Assembly (NCBI GenBank): GCA_022925895.1
Contig: JAKSYS010000394.1
Location: 1-57,258 of the forward strand
Direction: 5' to 3'
Origin: Fragilaria crotonensis
Lineage: Eukaryota > Bacillariophyta > Fragilariophyceae > Fragilariales > Fragilariaceae
DNA: 57,258 nt
The translations under genes and the position numbers were made by a program. Shown piece after piece: positions 44,459-57,210 of the stretch (its first letter is position 1; every line of letters starts with the position of its first letter). The notes below the pieces were generated by a model that was not told the origin of the DNA, did no database searches, and was given only the letters and a program-made list of their open reading frames with translations.

Positions 44459-45016
44459 ATGAGTGCCCGAGCCTTCATTGCATTTCTTCGTTGCGAGGCG
44501 ACGCAGGCGGAAGAACGCGCCAACGCCTTGCGAACCGTTGCTGCCAACATCGAAAGCCATGCCTCAGCCGAAGGTAAGAGTACGAAGCGCGTTGTGACCT
44601 TGCTCGTTGGTTCCTCGAAATGCGAGATCAGTCTGACCTCACTAAATTGGCAATGCCACAGCAGATGGGACTCGAAAGGCTTCCAAGCGCAAGCAGCGTG
44701 ACCCCAATCGCCCCAAACGACAGCATACAGCCTATACGATGTACGTCACGGCGAATTACGAGTGCATCAAAACAGCAATCCGGACGTCCCGGCGAGAGAA
44801 ATGATATCGATGGTAGCTCGCCAATGGGCGCAAGTTTCCGAAGAGAAGCACTGGAAGCAGCGTGCAATCTTATCAGCGGCTGCAGGGCAAGGAGCAGAGG
44901 TGTCGGATGAAGTGGTGGAATACGTTGACGACGACGATATTCATGGGGACGATGAGAACAGGAAGAAACGGGGTACAAGTCCAGGTAAGAAGGTCAAGGT
45001 GACTGCAACTGTGTGA
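44459..45016 (+). CDS. Small HMG-box protein
   Basis: About 156 residues. Exon 1 (44459-44573) encodes a helical N-terminus (MSARAFIAFLRCEATQAEER). An 88-bp intron (44574-44661, GTAAGA to CACAG) leads to exon 2 with KRKQRDPNRPKRQHTAYTMY. It continues VTANYECIK and SNPDVPAREMISMVARQW, then AQVSEEKHWKQRA. These are the three helices of an HMG box, with PKR-x-TAY at the start and the conserved W and basic positions. One A is missing in the AAAA run at 44769-44772. The tail is acidic then basic (DDDDIHGDDENRKKR). Likely chromatin or mitochondrial DNA binding; the compartment is not shown. Confidence 0.78.
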
Positions 45017-45173
45017 AGTGGGCAGGTATGGATGATAAAATCATAATAAAACCTAATAATATTGGGTTGTCACCGCTCTAGGGCCGGGAGATGAACCTCA
45101 ACCATCACAAAATAAACGCTTCGTCGTGTGTACAAATCTCACTAAGTCGTGCTCCAGTCACTTTTGAGTTCCT

Positions 45174-48100
45174 TTACGCAGCTTCAGCAGAACCCTCCTC
45201 AGCAGCCTTACGCTCCAGCAGGACACGCTTGAAATCGTGAGGAAAGACCTTGACAAACTGGCTGACACGAATGTCCCAGTTATCCAGCATCTCTTGCCCC
45301 ACAGCAGAACCAGTGTGGGCAACGTGTTCCTTGATGTAGTCGTACAATTCCTGCTTCTCCTCTTCAGTATCGACAAATTCCAAGCCAACCAATCCCATGT
45401 TGCAGCGCGCTGGGAACTTGCCGTCAGGATCGTAAATGTAGGCAAGTCCGCCACTCATACCGGCAGCGAAATTGCGACCAGTTTCTGCCAAACACACAAC
45501 GACACCCCGGTCATATACTCGCAGCCGTGATCACCAAGTCCTTCAACGACCGCCAGTGCACCGGGTTACGAACGCAAAAGCGTTCGCCAGCCGCGAAAGA
45601 AGCTTTTCCAGCCGTTGCTCCGTACAAGCAGACGTTTCCAACTACCACGTGTTCTTCAGCCACGAAGCCATCGGTGACAATCTCAGGGCGGGGATACACG
45701 GCAATCTTTCCTCCCGACAGACCCTTTCCAGTGTAGTCGTTAGCATCACCCTCCACTGTCATAGTAATACCACGCGCCAAAGTAAAACCCATGGATTGAC
45801 CACCATGACCTCTGAGCTTGATTTGAATGGTGTCATCAGGAAGACCTTCCTTACCATACTTCTTGGAGATTGTGTATGGCATGGTTCCCATAGTTCTGTT
45901 AAGATTGGTGCACTCGTCCTCGATAATCACTTTTCACCGTTTTCGATCGCAGCCTTCGCCTTTTCGATGAAGGCGTTGTCCTGCGACATCAAGCCATGGT
46001 ATTGGCCTGTCAAATTGCGGATGCCAGCCGAAGGATTTAGCTCCGAGGCTGGAGTAAGAGTGGACTCAGGTCAAGACCTCGACTCTTGTGCAAACCACGA
46101 GTGTTGACCTCGAGGTGCTGCGTCTGCCCAATCATATCTTCCATCTTGCGATAACCGAGCTTGGCCATAATCTCACGAACATCTTCGGCCAGGAGCATCA
46201 GGTAGTTGACAACATGCTCAGGTTGTCCGGAAAATTTGCGTCTGAGTTCCTCATCTTGTGTTGCGATACCGACAGGGCAAGTGTTCAGATGGCATTTGCG
46301 CATCATAATGCATCCCATGGCAATCAGGGGAGCGGTAGCGAAACCGAATTCCTCTGCCCCCAACAAGCATGCGATGACCACGTCGCGTCCGGTCTTCAGC
46401 TGGCCGTCCGTTTGAAGCTTAATACGGTCGCGAAGACCGTTTAAGACCAATGTTTGCTGTGTCTCAGCAAGACCCAATTCCCACGGGAGGCCCGCACCCT
46501 TGACTCCAGTCCAAGCAGCAGCTCCGGTACCCCCATCGTGTCCGCTAATGGTGATGTGATCAGAAAGGGCTTTAGCGACACCAGCAGCAACGACACCGAC
46601 ACCAACTTCAGAGACCAGCTTAACAGAAACCTCACCGTGTGGTTGGGCGTTTTTAAGATCGTGAATGAGTTGAGCTAGATCTTCAATGGAGTAGATATCG
46701 TGGTGAGGAGGAGGAGAAATGAGACCCACGCCTGAGTCGTATGGCGGTTCGAGGCAATGTACTCGAAACCTTGAAACCAGGAAGCTCACCACCTTCGCCA
46801 GGCTTGGCACCTTGGGCCATTTGATTTGAATTTGGTCGCTGTTAGCAAGGTAGTGGGATGTAACCCCGAATCGGCCGGACGCAACCTGCTTGATAGCAGA
46901 GCGACGATTGTCTAAGCGCGCGGATCTTCGCCTCCTTCTCCAGTATTCGAACGGGCACCGATCGAGTTCATTGCAACTGCCAACGTTTCATGGGCCTCCC
47001 GGCTGATGGATCCCAAAGACATGGCGCCAGAAGCGAAACGCTTGACAATGGCACTAGCAGGCTCCACTTCATCGAGAGGAACCGAGCGGGCAGGATCTAA
47101 CTTGAACTTCAGCTGACCACGAAGGGTCACCTTTTGTTCTGCTCATTAGTCAATCGTGCAAATTCCTTGTAGGCTTCGAGAGTTCGTACGACCAGCAATT
47201 TGCAGATTGACCATCCCTGCAGGTGTATTGAGATGTGCCTCGCCACCGTCTCTGTAGTGGAATTGTCCATCGCTCTGGACAAGTCCAGAAGAGGAATAAG
47301 CGGTCTGGTGGAAACGCTCCATATCACGGTATAACGCTTCGAAGCCAGTGCCCTGAATTCGAGTAGTTCCGGTAAAGCAACGATCAACGATTTCATCTGC
47401 GAGACCCACTGCTTCGAACACCTGCGCTCCTTGTAACTCTGCAGAGTGGAGATACCCATTTTGCTCATAACCTTCAAAAGACCTTTGGCAGCGGCCTTGC
47501 GATAGTTCGCCATAAGCTCATCATCAGTGAACTCACGTTTGGTTGTTGCTTCGACCAATCCGTCGCTGTTCATTTTGCAAATGGCTTCGTAGGCCACATA
47601 CGGACAGACGCCATCACATCCATAACCGAAAAGCGTGGCGTAGTCATGGACTTCCTTGGCATCACCAACCTCAGCGAAGATGGCAGCCTTAGGGCGTTGC
47701 TTGGTCTTCAGTAGGTGTTGGTGGACAGCACCGACCGCCAAGAGCGATGGAAGTGGCATGCGGTCGGACCTGCCAAACGATCGGAGAGGCAGACTGCCTG
47801 CGCACCTTCTTCTCCGAAGTGTCCCTGAATAATTTCTGCGGCTTCATGGCAAATGCGTTCCAAGGCTTGAAGCATACCATCTGGCCCGCTTCCGACTGGA
47901 TAGGTCGTATCGATGATGCTCGTCTTGAAGTTGAAACCACCCTTCCAGTGTTCGGCGTGTTTAAGAGTGCGCATCTCCTCCAACGTCAAGACAGGGTGGC
48001 GCACCACAAGACGTTGGCAGTGTTGAGGGCTAGGCTCCGACAAGAGATTTCCCTCAGGGCCAACAGGGCACAGAGACATGACAATTTCTTCACGAATTGG

Positions 48101-49962
48101 GTCGATTGGTGGGTTGGTCACTTGAGCAAAGAGCTGCTTGAAGTAATCAAAACTGCACGAGGTTTCTCGGACAGGACCGCTAATGCAGCATCGTTACCCA
48201 TCGACCCAAGCGCCTCCTTCCCGCCCACAGCCATGGGCATAAGCATTTCAATTTCTCCGATGTATAACCGAACATGTTCAGTTTGCGGTTCGTCTGGCTG
48301 AAATCCATCTTACTGCGGGTCGTGCCTCGCTCCTTCGCCCATTTCTCCAAGTCAACCATGCCGTCCTTCACCCATTCACCGTACGGATGCATGTGAGCAA
48401 CCTGCTCCTTGATTTCGTTATCAGGAACGATGCGTTGAGTTTCGAAGTCAACCAAAAACATTTTGCCAGGCTCCAGACGGTGCTTAATTTTAACATCGGC
48501 ATCGGACAACTCTGGACAGACACCAATCTCGGACGACAACATCACATGATCATCCTTGGTGACGTAGTAACGTGATGGTCGAAGTCCATTTCTGTCCAGG
48601 GTAGCTCCAATGTAGCGGCCATCTGTAAAGGCTACCATTGCTGGTCCGTCCCATGGTTCCATGACGCAAAATTGTACTCGTAGAAGCCTTCTTTGTATCG
48701 GAAAGATTGTCATTATCTTGCCACGCTTCAGGAATCATCATCATGACAGCCTCCGGCAATGATCTATTCGAAGCCTTGGTAAGGAGCTCCAAGACGGAGT
48801 CAAAGTTTCCAGAGTCACTCATGTTGTCAGAGGTGGCAGGCAGCAGGTGCATAGTATCATCACCGTAAATTTCAGATTCCATGATGCCGCCACGAGAGTA
48901 CATCCAATTCTTGTTTCCGCAGGTGTATTGATTTCACCATTGTGGCACATCATGCGAATGGGCTGAGCACGTTCCCAGGAAGGGACGTGTTGGTACTGAA
49001 ACGTGAGTGCACAAGCCCCATGTGAGAGACAAAGGTAGGATCCTTCAAGTCAAGGTAGTATTGAGAGACTTGCTCAGGCGTCAACTGACCCTTATATGTG
49101 ATGGTGTGACTGGTGAGAGAGTTTATGTAGAATCCGCTTTCAGGGCCCAACATGGCAGTTGCTTCATCTTCGGCCATTTTACGGATACGCATTAATTCTT
49201 GCTCGAAGGTACGATTATGGTACTGTCCTTGATGGGCAACAAACAGCTGCTCCGTGATCGGTTCCGAATCAAGCGGATCCTTGCCCAACATGGAATTATC
49301 GACTGGCACCGGTCGCCACCCAACAACCTTTAATCCCCTCGTGACAGAGACGCTCGAGGATGCTCTTGCAATCTTCGAGTGCCTTCAGATTTGCGTGTGG
49401 AAGAAGACATTGGACACTGCGTAGTCTCCAACCTTGGGGAGTTCGAATTTGAACAATTCAAGGCCTTGGCGCGCATGAATGAGTCAGGCATACCAAAGAA
49501 CTCCTGCAAGCATCACAGTGGTTAGAACATGAAGATGTAGTGACAAGTTGTCAACCAATCAGGAAGCAGAAACTAAGGCAATACTGCGACTGGAGACACA
49601 AGAGTACTCTTACCTGCACCATCTCCCGATGCTGGATCGCAGCCACATCCACCACGATGGGACATGCGAACCAACATTTCGTCGGCATCTTCCACAACCC
49701 GGCGAGATGCGATCGACTTCAATGAAGCGACCAAACCAACACCACAGTTTTCTGTTTCGCGTGTGGCATCGTAGAGAGTTGGCATCTTCATGCCCGAACG
49801 AAGTTCAACAACACGTTCAGTAGTGTAGGAAGCAGATCCATCAGCGTTGGTCATAACAAGCAGACGGATCGATGCCATGCTGGAGCGAGGAACACGCCGC
49901 AGAGTTCTCGCATTACGGGATAGAACACCCCGGGCAGCACGACGAGCCGCAGAAGAGATCAT
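45174..49962 (-). CDS. gltB: Glutamate synthase (GOGAT) large subunit, GltB type
   Basis: Transfers the amide nitrogen of glutamine to 2-oxoglutarate to make glutamate. The leader ([20 protein letters not shown]) is Arg/Ala-rich without a plastid ASAFAP-type motif, suggesting mitochondrial import. The glutamine amidotransferase domain starts at the nucleophile Cys in [13 protein letters not shown], with [11 protein letters not shown]. The FMN domain shows [31 protein letters not shown] and [19 protein letters not shown]. The 3Fe-4S cluster ligands are in [17 protein letters not shown] (CX5CX4C). The end, about 1550 codons in all, lacks a fused small (GltD) subunit. One intron follows GDGAG near 49615 (about 118 bp). 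At least eight single-base breaks occur, several in homopolymers (for example GG at 49399-49400), pointing to sequence error in an essential gene. Confidence 0.93.
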
Positions 49963-50809
49963 GGTTCACAGTGTTGGGTTCGTGCAACCTGTGTGTTTGG
50001 AGTATGACTAACCAAAAGGCGTGAGTTCTGTGAAAGGAACGAAAGATGATCAGTGGTCCGTCCCTCAGGATCCTGAAAGTGCGCAGCAGAAGGGTGATTT
50101 CAACGTCAGCAATTGAAGAATTTCCCCACCCCACTGGCACAATGGAATTCTCACTTCGTAACGGAGGTACAACGAAGTACACCTGCAGCGCAGCGGGAAA
50201 AGATACAGGGGTCCGTGTTGCGCCTGGTTACTGGCATCTGGCACATTTTGGAACTTCCTTGGAGACTGGGAGGAATGCGAACCACAAACCACAACGAACT
50301 GCAAAAGGCACTTGGTGCGTTGAAATGAGATTCTACATTCCTTTGAGAGGTTCGAAATTGGGTACTGGGTACTACAGTACAAGTACCACGGTGTTGCGTA
50401 CCCATTTAGGATAAAAATGATATGGCACAGAATGAATCACACATCATGAACACCTTCAGGTTGCGACCCGCACTGCAGGAACAGTCTTTCGCGACCTACG
50501 CCCTACAATGACTGTATATTGAGTTTTGATTTATTAAGCTATCTTGAGGTGAACTGATGCATGATTCCACGCTGATAGTCTGCTCCTGGATACAGGAGCC
50601 ACAGAGTTGCCGAGGCAACGCATATTTAGTTCAAGAGAGCATGCGTTTTTCGGAAGAAGCAGTAATCTCACTGTCATGAATGGCTTTAAGGATCCGAACC
50701 GATAGTGGAGAGACGCATAACTTGTCCTCTACAAGGAATCGCGTGAGCACAACTGTTGTCGAATCTGGGACTGGACCCTCAACAATTTCTGAAATTACTA
50801 ATCATGGTG
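49963..50809. other. Intergenic region
   Basis: 5' flank of the glutamate synthase gene. A few GTAC repeats occur near 50360-50400. No gene is supported. Confidence 0.4.
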
Positions 50810-51384
50810 TCACGGCACAGTCGTCGTCGGAGGAGATGGTGAATTAGAAATATCCGTTGGAGCCTCAGATGCTGACATCGTTACCGATGACCCTCGCACA
50901 CTTCCCTTGTTCCGTTTGGCGTCCACCTCAGTTCCTTCGTTGGGTTTGCTAAAGATGCTGCCAGCCCATCTCCTTGTGAAAATCCTTCGTTTTCGACGCT
51001 TTATGCCGATGATGTCGGTTCGCATGTTTCTTTTCAAGCACACTCAAATCCAGATCCGCCTCATCCAAAATAACCCCGGGGCGAAAACTCAACCTCCGTA
51101 TGCAGATTTTCCACAGGTATATCAGTATCGTCGATGTCGCCAACAGGTACGCTGGCGGCCAAGCCCGCTACTCCATATTCTTGTACGTGTGGATGCAAGA
51201 CAGTTTCGTTCACGGTGCTTGTACGGTAGCTAGCATCGTTTGTGACTTCTGATCCAGACTCTCGGACATGAACGTGAGGATCGTTCCTTACAGATTCTTT
51301 CCATTCAATTGTAGGAGTGGAAACGGTCTGATGCAATACTATTAAGAGCAAAACAATCCTTGCTGAGACCGGCCGAGGCGTCAT
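50810..51384 (-). CDS. Hypothetical secreted-type protein
   Basis: Starts at ATG 51384 with a likely signal peptide (VSARIVLLLIVLHQTVSTP). An acidic and His-containing region follows, then, after frame changes near CCCC/GGGG (51076-51083) and near 50970, a basic segment (KKHANRHHRHKASKTKDFHK) and a Ser/Pro/Thr-rich end (SEAPTDISNSPSPPTTTVP). I do not recognise it. The signal peptide and coherent composition support a gene; the exact structure after the first 105 codons is uncertain and an intron is possible. Confidence 0.4.
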
Positions 51385-51890
51385 GCTTCTTCGACTGCAG
51401 AAAGATAGACAGCGCTCTAGGTGGAACCCATGGCGACTGGCACTTCATTACTGTCTTTTCCTTGTATGAGTGGCAGAGCCAAATTCAACTGGTCTCAACA
51501 AAAAATGTGGAAGGTATATGGGATTATTTCATTTTTTAGCTTTGGAGCATTCGGAAGTTACTACTATACAACTTGTCAAAGTGATGTTCTCAAATGTAAC
51601 TGACTACGAAATGTATACTACAGTACCATAGAAACGAATAAACTCATTCCCTTATGTACCTATCAGAAACGTTATATGCTCGAAATTGAAAAATGAGCAT
51701 CCTCGTTTTATTTAAGGTTGTTTTGCATCGAAATGATTCAGTATCAGCTTTATTATTCGACAGCTAATTTGCAGCTGCTGGATCTGTTCCTCTTATCTTT
51801 CTACTAACTTCTGAGCCCTGACAGACTCCGACAATGGCAGCGTACGGACTCTTTGCAATTGCTTCTTAACAATTAAAGCAAGCTTAGAGT
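51385..51890. other. Intergenic region
   Basis: Divergent promoters of the secreted-type protein and RNase HII. Nothing else seen; a 60-codon open frame with one hydrophobic segment is not supported. Confidence 0.4.
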
Positions 51891-53259
51891 ATGGCCTTCG
51901 ACCCTTTCTGTCGAAACTCCATCTCGTTGCTGACCAACCTTTCTCTCCCGCTTCGATCAGTGTTCGGTCGTCGAAGAACCACTCTGGTTATCTGCTTTTC
52001 ATGTCTGCGAACAGGACCAGTCCAATCTTTGCTTCCCTCATCACATCAGACAATGACGAAGAATCGTCGCAGTGCTCGACTTCAACGACTTTGTAGTACT
52101 GGACCGCTAGACGATGCGCCGGCGCCACCAAAACAATTGCCACCAAAAACGATCCACAAGGACAAAAGTAGTCGACGACAAAGATGCTCCTGCAAAACCA
52201 GAACCAAAGACAACCAAACCAAAGTCGTCACATGAAACGCTGCCCCGATCCCGAGAAATGGAGCTATTGCAGACAAGCCCAGGTATTTCCTTCATCATGG
52301 GTGTCGACGAAGCTGGCCGAGGTCCATTGGCAGGTCCTGTCGTGGCTGCTGCCATTTTGTCAACTTGTCCCACCGTGGACGGTATTTGTGATTCCAAACA
52401 ATTAACAAAGGAACCAGTCCGTGATGAATTGTATCAAAGGCTCGTATCAAGCGCAAATCTACGGTATGCGGTGGCTGTTGTAGATGCAAAGACTATTGAT
52501 GAAATCAACATTTTGCAAGCGACGTACGAAGCCATGCGCATGGCTGCAAGCGGCGTTTTGGGATTGGATACTGTGCGATATGAGTCGAGCTTATCCACAT
52601 CTCATGAAAATTATGTTGTGACAGGAGCGACGGATGAGAACTGTGAGGTGATTTCAGGAAACGCGCCTCTCGATCCAGCTCAGGTCTTCTCCTTGATTGA
52701 TGGCAATCGCATGCCTCCAGCGTTTCCCTCTGAGGCCGAAGTAATGATAAAGGGCGACGGTCGAGAGTACTTGATTGGCGCCGCTTCGATTATCGCCAAG
52801 GTTTCACGCGATGCTTTGATGCATCAATACCATGAGAAGTATCCTCATTACCTGCTTGACCAGCACAAAGGCTACGGTACGGCAAAACACATGGAACTAA
52901 TAGCTCGGCATGGGCCGTTGCCTATTCATCGCATGACATTTGCGCCACTGAAATATGAGTATGCTGGCGGCAACGAGAACGAGGAAGGAGCCGAAAACGA
53001 AATGAAAGGAACGAAGAAGGCAAAGATTACGTTGGTTGGTGATAACGAAAAGGAGGAAGGAGACGATAGTCTGTTGAATGGAACGAAGAAACCGAGAACG
53101 GGATCAGGCGGTACCAATGGGAAGGAAGAAGGAGACGAAGGCCAGTCGAAAAGAACAAAGAGGGCGAGGAAGAGCAAGCTTGTATATCAATGCGATGGAG
53201 AAAGGAGACGAAGGCCAAGTGAAATAATGAAGAACGCGGATGCCATTAAGCACGTATAG
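51891..53259 (+). CDS. rnhB: Ribonuclease HII, organelle-type leader and repeat tail
   Basis: Cleaves the RNA strand at ribonucleotides in DNA. ATG 51891 gives a basic, Ser/Leu-rich leader (LPLRSVFGRRRTT), suggesting organelle import. The catalytic core begins with MGVDEAGRGPLAGPVVAAA (first Asp and Glu). It continues with DSKQLTKE, VDAKTIDEINILQAT, MIKGDGREYLIGAASIIAK with VSRD, and HKGYGTAKHMELIARHGPLP followed by HRMTFAP. This is the RNase HII order, with the third and fourth acidic residues in place. After the core, about 100 residues consist of degenerate repeats of N-x-K-EEGD...GTKK, basic and acidic. One extra A in AAAA (52165-52168) breaks the frame between leader and core. A gap of about 40 residues within the core (DTVRYESSLSTSHENYVV) looks like a lineage-specific insertion. 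Confidence 0.9.
52968..53215 (+). repeat. Degenerate coding minisatellite in the RNase HII tail
   Basis: About four copies of a 60-66 bp unit around GAGGAAGGAGA(C/A)GA...GGAACGAAGAA, each encoding a variant of EKEEGD...GTKK. The copies diverge, so the expansion is not brand new. Confidence 0.7.
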
Positions 53260-53591
53260 ATGCGACGAGAAGGGTGCTGATCGTAAAGGTCCACATTCTT
53301 TGAGATCAATCGTGAGAGCCGAACGTTCTCATTTTGATTCTTGTTTTGGCAGTCAAGCTAATCCGAACTAGTAAACTTCTCCGCACCTATCTTTCGGGAA
53401 CCCGTCGACGCCAACGAGAGTACTGGAGTAGGGCGAACGATAACGAATCGTTGAGATGACGATTGAGTAAGGGGGCGAAATCATGTTGGCAATCGGTTGT
53501 AAAAAGCTTTTGACAGTTATCTCGCCCCATTATCAGCTGAGAAGCGGTAACACACCTATTTATCATACTAACAAGTCTTTCTACTGACAGT
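53260..53591. other. Convergent 3' intergenic region
   Basis: Between the ends of RNase HII and the uncharacterised reverse-strand gene. No feature found. Confidence 0.4.
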
Positions 53592-54996
53592 CTATTTCAT
53601 TTCGGTGTGTCGTACGATAAACTCCTTCGAGAGCTGCGGGTGAAGCAAAATGTTGGTGATTTTGCCTCCCGTTGCACGAAGTTGCAGACTTCCGTAATGT
53701 GGGACGGCAAACAATAGTCAATGCTTCCATTTAGAAAGCGGATAAAATAGGCACCTTCGCTACCCAAGGCAATTTCAGCCGGTGCCGATTCGTCAGCCAA
53801 ACGTGAATTCAACAAATTCGTCAGTCGGAGGCAGGTTCTTGAAAGCGACTCGACCATCCCGACTCACGATTATCCAACTGAAGAGACGCTTCTGCTGAGG
53901 GAGCTTTTGTTTCGCCGAACGCCACTCTGTAAACAGGCCACTCCTTCACGATTGCATCAAATTCGGGGTCTGAAATGCCCCAGAAAACGTGACCAGAAGA
54001 AAAGGAACAGAAGTAGCAACCGTTCGGTCCAGTCGACAGATATGTCAACATATCCATATTGAGAGCGTTTTTCTTCATGCGTGAACAATCGCGGCGGCAC
54101 ATAACCGTGAGATTCGGACGAATCAGTGTGCATGAAAAAGTACTGTTGTTTCCGGTTCCAGGGAGGAGGCAAAGGTATGAAACCTGGGTCGTAGCAGTGA
54201 CTGTCGTCCGAGACTTGTACTTGTTTGTGCGTTTATGAGAATTTTGGTCCGAGGAACAGAGTTTGTTACAAATAGTATCTCGAGTTTTCATCGATTGCAG
54301 CTGTACAGTCCAGCACCGACCGCGCAGGCGTTGAAGTTCTTGGACGTTCTCCAATGACGGCTTCTGCTTTTTCAAGAGAACTCAAAAAATCCCACGACGG
54401 CAAGTCAGCACTAGTGCTTGGGAGCTGTAAATAGTTGTGCTCCAGCTCCATCCGGTCGTCTTCAAGTGCTTGTATTTCTGCATCGAGACGTCATTTCTTC
54501 TTCGATGGACGTTAGTTCGTCACGGACGACATGTGACTGCAACAGAAAAATGTCGTCTTCTAGCGATGATACGTTCACAGATTCTGAAAGTGGAATTCTG
54601 TGCCGGGATTGCTGCTGGGGTTGTTTGTTGTTCACCCATTGCTGCAATTGGCAGTATTGGATAATTCATCGAGAACTGACACTTTTGTATCTTCCTAGCT
54701 TGTCTCAGGTAGTGGCTGACATTCAGAACATCATCTTTGGAAGGACTAACGGTAGCGGCATTCCAGTCCAATGCAACTTCGACGCCATGTTTTGTTTCGC
54801 ATACTGAAATGCTTTCATCTGAAAACGCGAAGGAAAGAGGGGTTGCCTTGATGTTCGCGCTGTCTGTCGACGCAGGCCCACCTCGTTTGCCTTTCCTCTT
54901 TGGACGATGCCTTATTGATTTGCTGGGTTTGGAAGGAGATGGCACCACGTGCCGAGTCTCAGGCTCCTTGGCAAAGCTAAAAAAGCTGCTCAACAT
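53592..54996 (-). CDS. Uncharacterised protein with repeated FWGI/IRFLNG-type segments
   Basis: Reads from ATG 54996 (MLSSFFSFAKEPE) to a stop at 53592, about 465 codons with one-base frame changes near 54590, 54495, 54350 and 53640. The N-terminal region is basic (RHRPKRKGKRGG). The middle has a short coiled coil (LTSIEEEMTSR, EALEDDRMELEHNYLQL). The C-terminal half has GCYFCSFSSGHVFWGISD and then SEGAYFIRFLNGSIDYCLP, which look like related beta-rich repeats. It ends LLHPQLSKEFIVRHTEMK. I recall similar segments in unnamed diatom and oomycete proteins but cannot give a function. Confidence 0.6.
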
Positions 54997-55648
54997 GGTC
55001 TGAAGTCGGACTTTTTGTTGTGATTCTATTGAGAAGGCAGCAAAATTGATGGAACACAAAATAATCGAGGTAACGGTAGCAACGCCTCCCCCTGAGGGGC
55101 GTCGTTAGCTCAGTACTCAGTACTCTTGAATCTCGGTTCAGTTTCGCATGTCGATGCCCTCGACGGCGACTCAACGGCTCCTTCTGAGCTACTTAGATCA
55201 AAGTAAAAAATGATATATACCGTTTATACAAGGATGAATTCCCTTGTTACGCTAATCGGTAATGGAGTACGGTACAAAAATCTACAGTGTCGCCGCCTGT
55301 CACCAGGAGTTGCGGAAGGCGGAATGCATGCCATAAAGTCATATAGCACGAATACACTGTACATGTATTTGCACGCTATTGTATTATGCATTCGGAACGG
55401 TGTACTATAGTAGCTTGTACCTGGTATGATACTACTATGCATCGTACGTACCTGGTAGTATAAATTATAACGATAAATATGTGTCACTGGTATTCTCAGT
55501 ATTTAGAGTACTGTAGACTTTCTACGTAGGCGACTCGATGATGCCGAGTCTGTGACCTGTGACATCAAATCTTCGTGGTTCCGACCACAAAGATTCTACG
55601 AGGGAGCCAATCGCATACACTTGTAAAGAAGCGAAGGCGAATAAACGA
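54997..55648. other. Divergent intergenic region
   Basis: Contains the hairpin-like CCCCCTGAGGGG near 55089 and GTAC-type repeats near 55380-55520. No RNA gene is supported. Confidence 0.4.
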
Positions 55649-57210
55649 ATGATCCCCATCAAGATGGTGAGCATTCTTCTGGTGACAACGGTAGTCTCCT
55701 TTGCGGAAGCCTTTCGTATCCGCCTTAACATCACCCCACCTGGTGCCTTCGACGATACGACGGCCCCTATCAATACGCTTTTCCACGTTGGATTCACGGA
55801 CGGTCGATCGCGACCCAGTTTGGAATGACGACGACGACAACGTAGGTGCTTGGATTCCAATTGCATCAGCGCACGCTCTTCGTGGACTAGGACCACAGCA
55901 AATTCGGGTGATGGGTTTGGACTTGGTCGTCTGGAATTCCGATGAGAAAGCCGAGAGCAAATGGTCGGTCATGGCTGACACTTGTCCACATCGATTGGCA
56001 CCCCTCAGCCAAGGTCGCGTCGATCCAGAAACTGGATGCATTGAATGTCCCTACCATGGCTGGCAATTTGACACGGAAGGGAACCTTACGTTTACCACAC
56101 GCAGAGCCTGACACAAGGATTGATCGAATTGCTGGATCGCGGGCATCCTACTTCCCAACTCACCTGGCGGGGACATGATTTTGCGTTTCTGCCTTCCTCA
56201 GTGCATGGTGAAATGTTCTTGCAATCCGTCTTGCCGGAAGACATGTACCCTACCGTTCGACATGATATGCGAACGAACAAGACCTACTTTGCACGGGAAC
56301 TACCATACTCCGCAGACTTTGTGATCGAAAATTTCATGGACCCTCCCACATTCGTTTGCCCACCACGCGTTGCAAAGCTTGCGATCGGATGCATCACCCG
56401 TCCCCATGAGCATTCTTGTTTCGAACTTTACGCACGTCGAGACATCCTTTGAAGATTATTCACGAGGCGTCAAACGAGTGTAAGTGTGTGGGTATTCAAG
56501 CAGAATCTACAGCCGTGTCACTGACCGCAGATTTCCTTTTCCAATGAACAGTGGTATAGCCTCCTTTCAACGGCCCACCATGTATCATTATCGAACATTA
56601 AAAAACAACACCAATGAATACAAAATCGACCTTAACGTGCACGTCGTACCCATCGAAGCCGGGAGGTCTCGAGTGTTGTTCGGTTCGGCCATGGTCAGTT
56701 GGCTTCCCTTTGGCTCAAACACGCCGCATCCAATCGATTCCTGAATACTGACGTGTGGCTGCACAACGCGGAGTACCAAGCTGAAAGCGATCTTCCAAAT
56801 ACTCACCCTACCTTTTTCCGACTCAGTCTGACGTTGGGGTCAAGGCGTTTCGTCAATGGTGGTCACGCCACGGCTTTAGCACCGCTCCTGTGAATACCTT
56901 TGGACCTGCCGCCTTCGAGTCGCTCAAACTTTTGGATCGGGTCCAGCAGATTGACCCTTGGAAACATCATTCCAAGCAATGTGCTTGCTGTCGCAATGCC
57001 CTGAAAGTTATTCAACGCGCAGAGTTTTGCGGATTGGCCGGTTCCATTGTTAGTGCTATAGTGTTGCGCAGATGGCCAATCCCGGCTCTCTTCATGGTGG
57101 CTCTTTGTTTGTCTATTCGACACTTGAGCATTCAATTAGCCACCATCATCGAGGGAAATCCTCATCCATCGGGTTACGACGATCGAAGCCCTGCTCATCA
57201 GCAAAAGTAG
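55649..57210 (+). CDS. Pheophorbide a oxygenase/Tic55-like Rieske non-haem oxygenase, plastid-targeted
   Basis: A Rieske 2Fe-2S plus mononuclear iron oxygenase of the PAO/Tic55/ACD1 family; family members act on chlorophyll breakdown products or related plastid substrates. The N-terminus (MVSILLVTTVVSFAEAFRIR) is a signal peptide with F after the cleavage site, the diatom plastid signature. The Rieske motif is CPHRLAPLSQGRVDPETGC then CPYHGW (CxH...CxxH). The iron site follows ENFMDP, with two His in AHHALQ read in the neighbouring frame. The C-terminal WKHHSKQCACCRNAL is the CxxC motif typical of this family, followed by membrane segments (GSIVSAIVLRR, ALFMVALCLSIRH). An intron probably lies at about 56480-56530. 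Single-base breaks occur near 55800, 56100, 56190 and 56345. Substrate cannot be deduced. Confidence 0.85.

Noticed and set aside
51421-51603. Small 60-codon open frame with a hydrophobic segment
   Set aside because: No homology, no supporting signal, and similar frames arise by chance in this window.
54520-55059. PIP-box-like QTMLSSFF at the start of the 53592-54996 gene
   Set aside because: The Gln lies upstream of the only in-frame ATG, so the motif is probably not translated.
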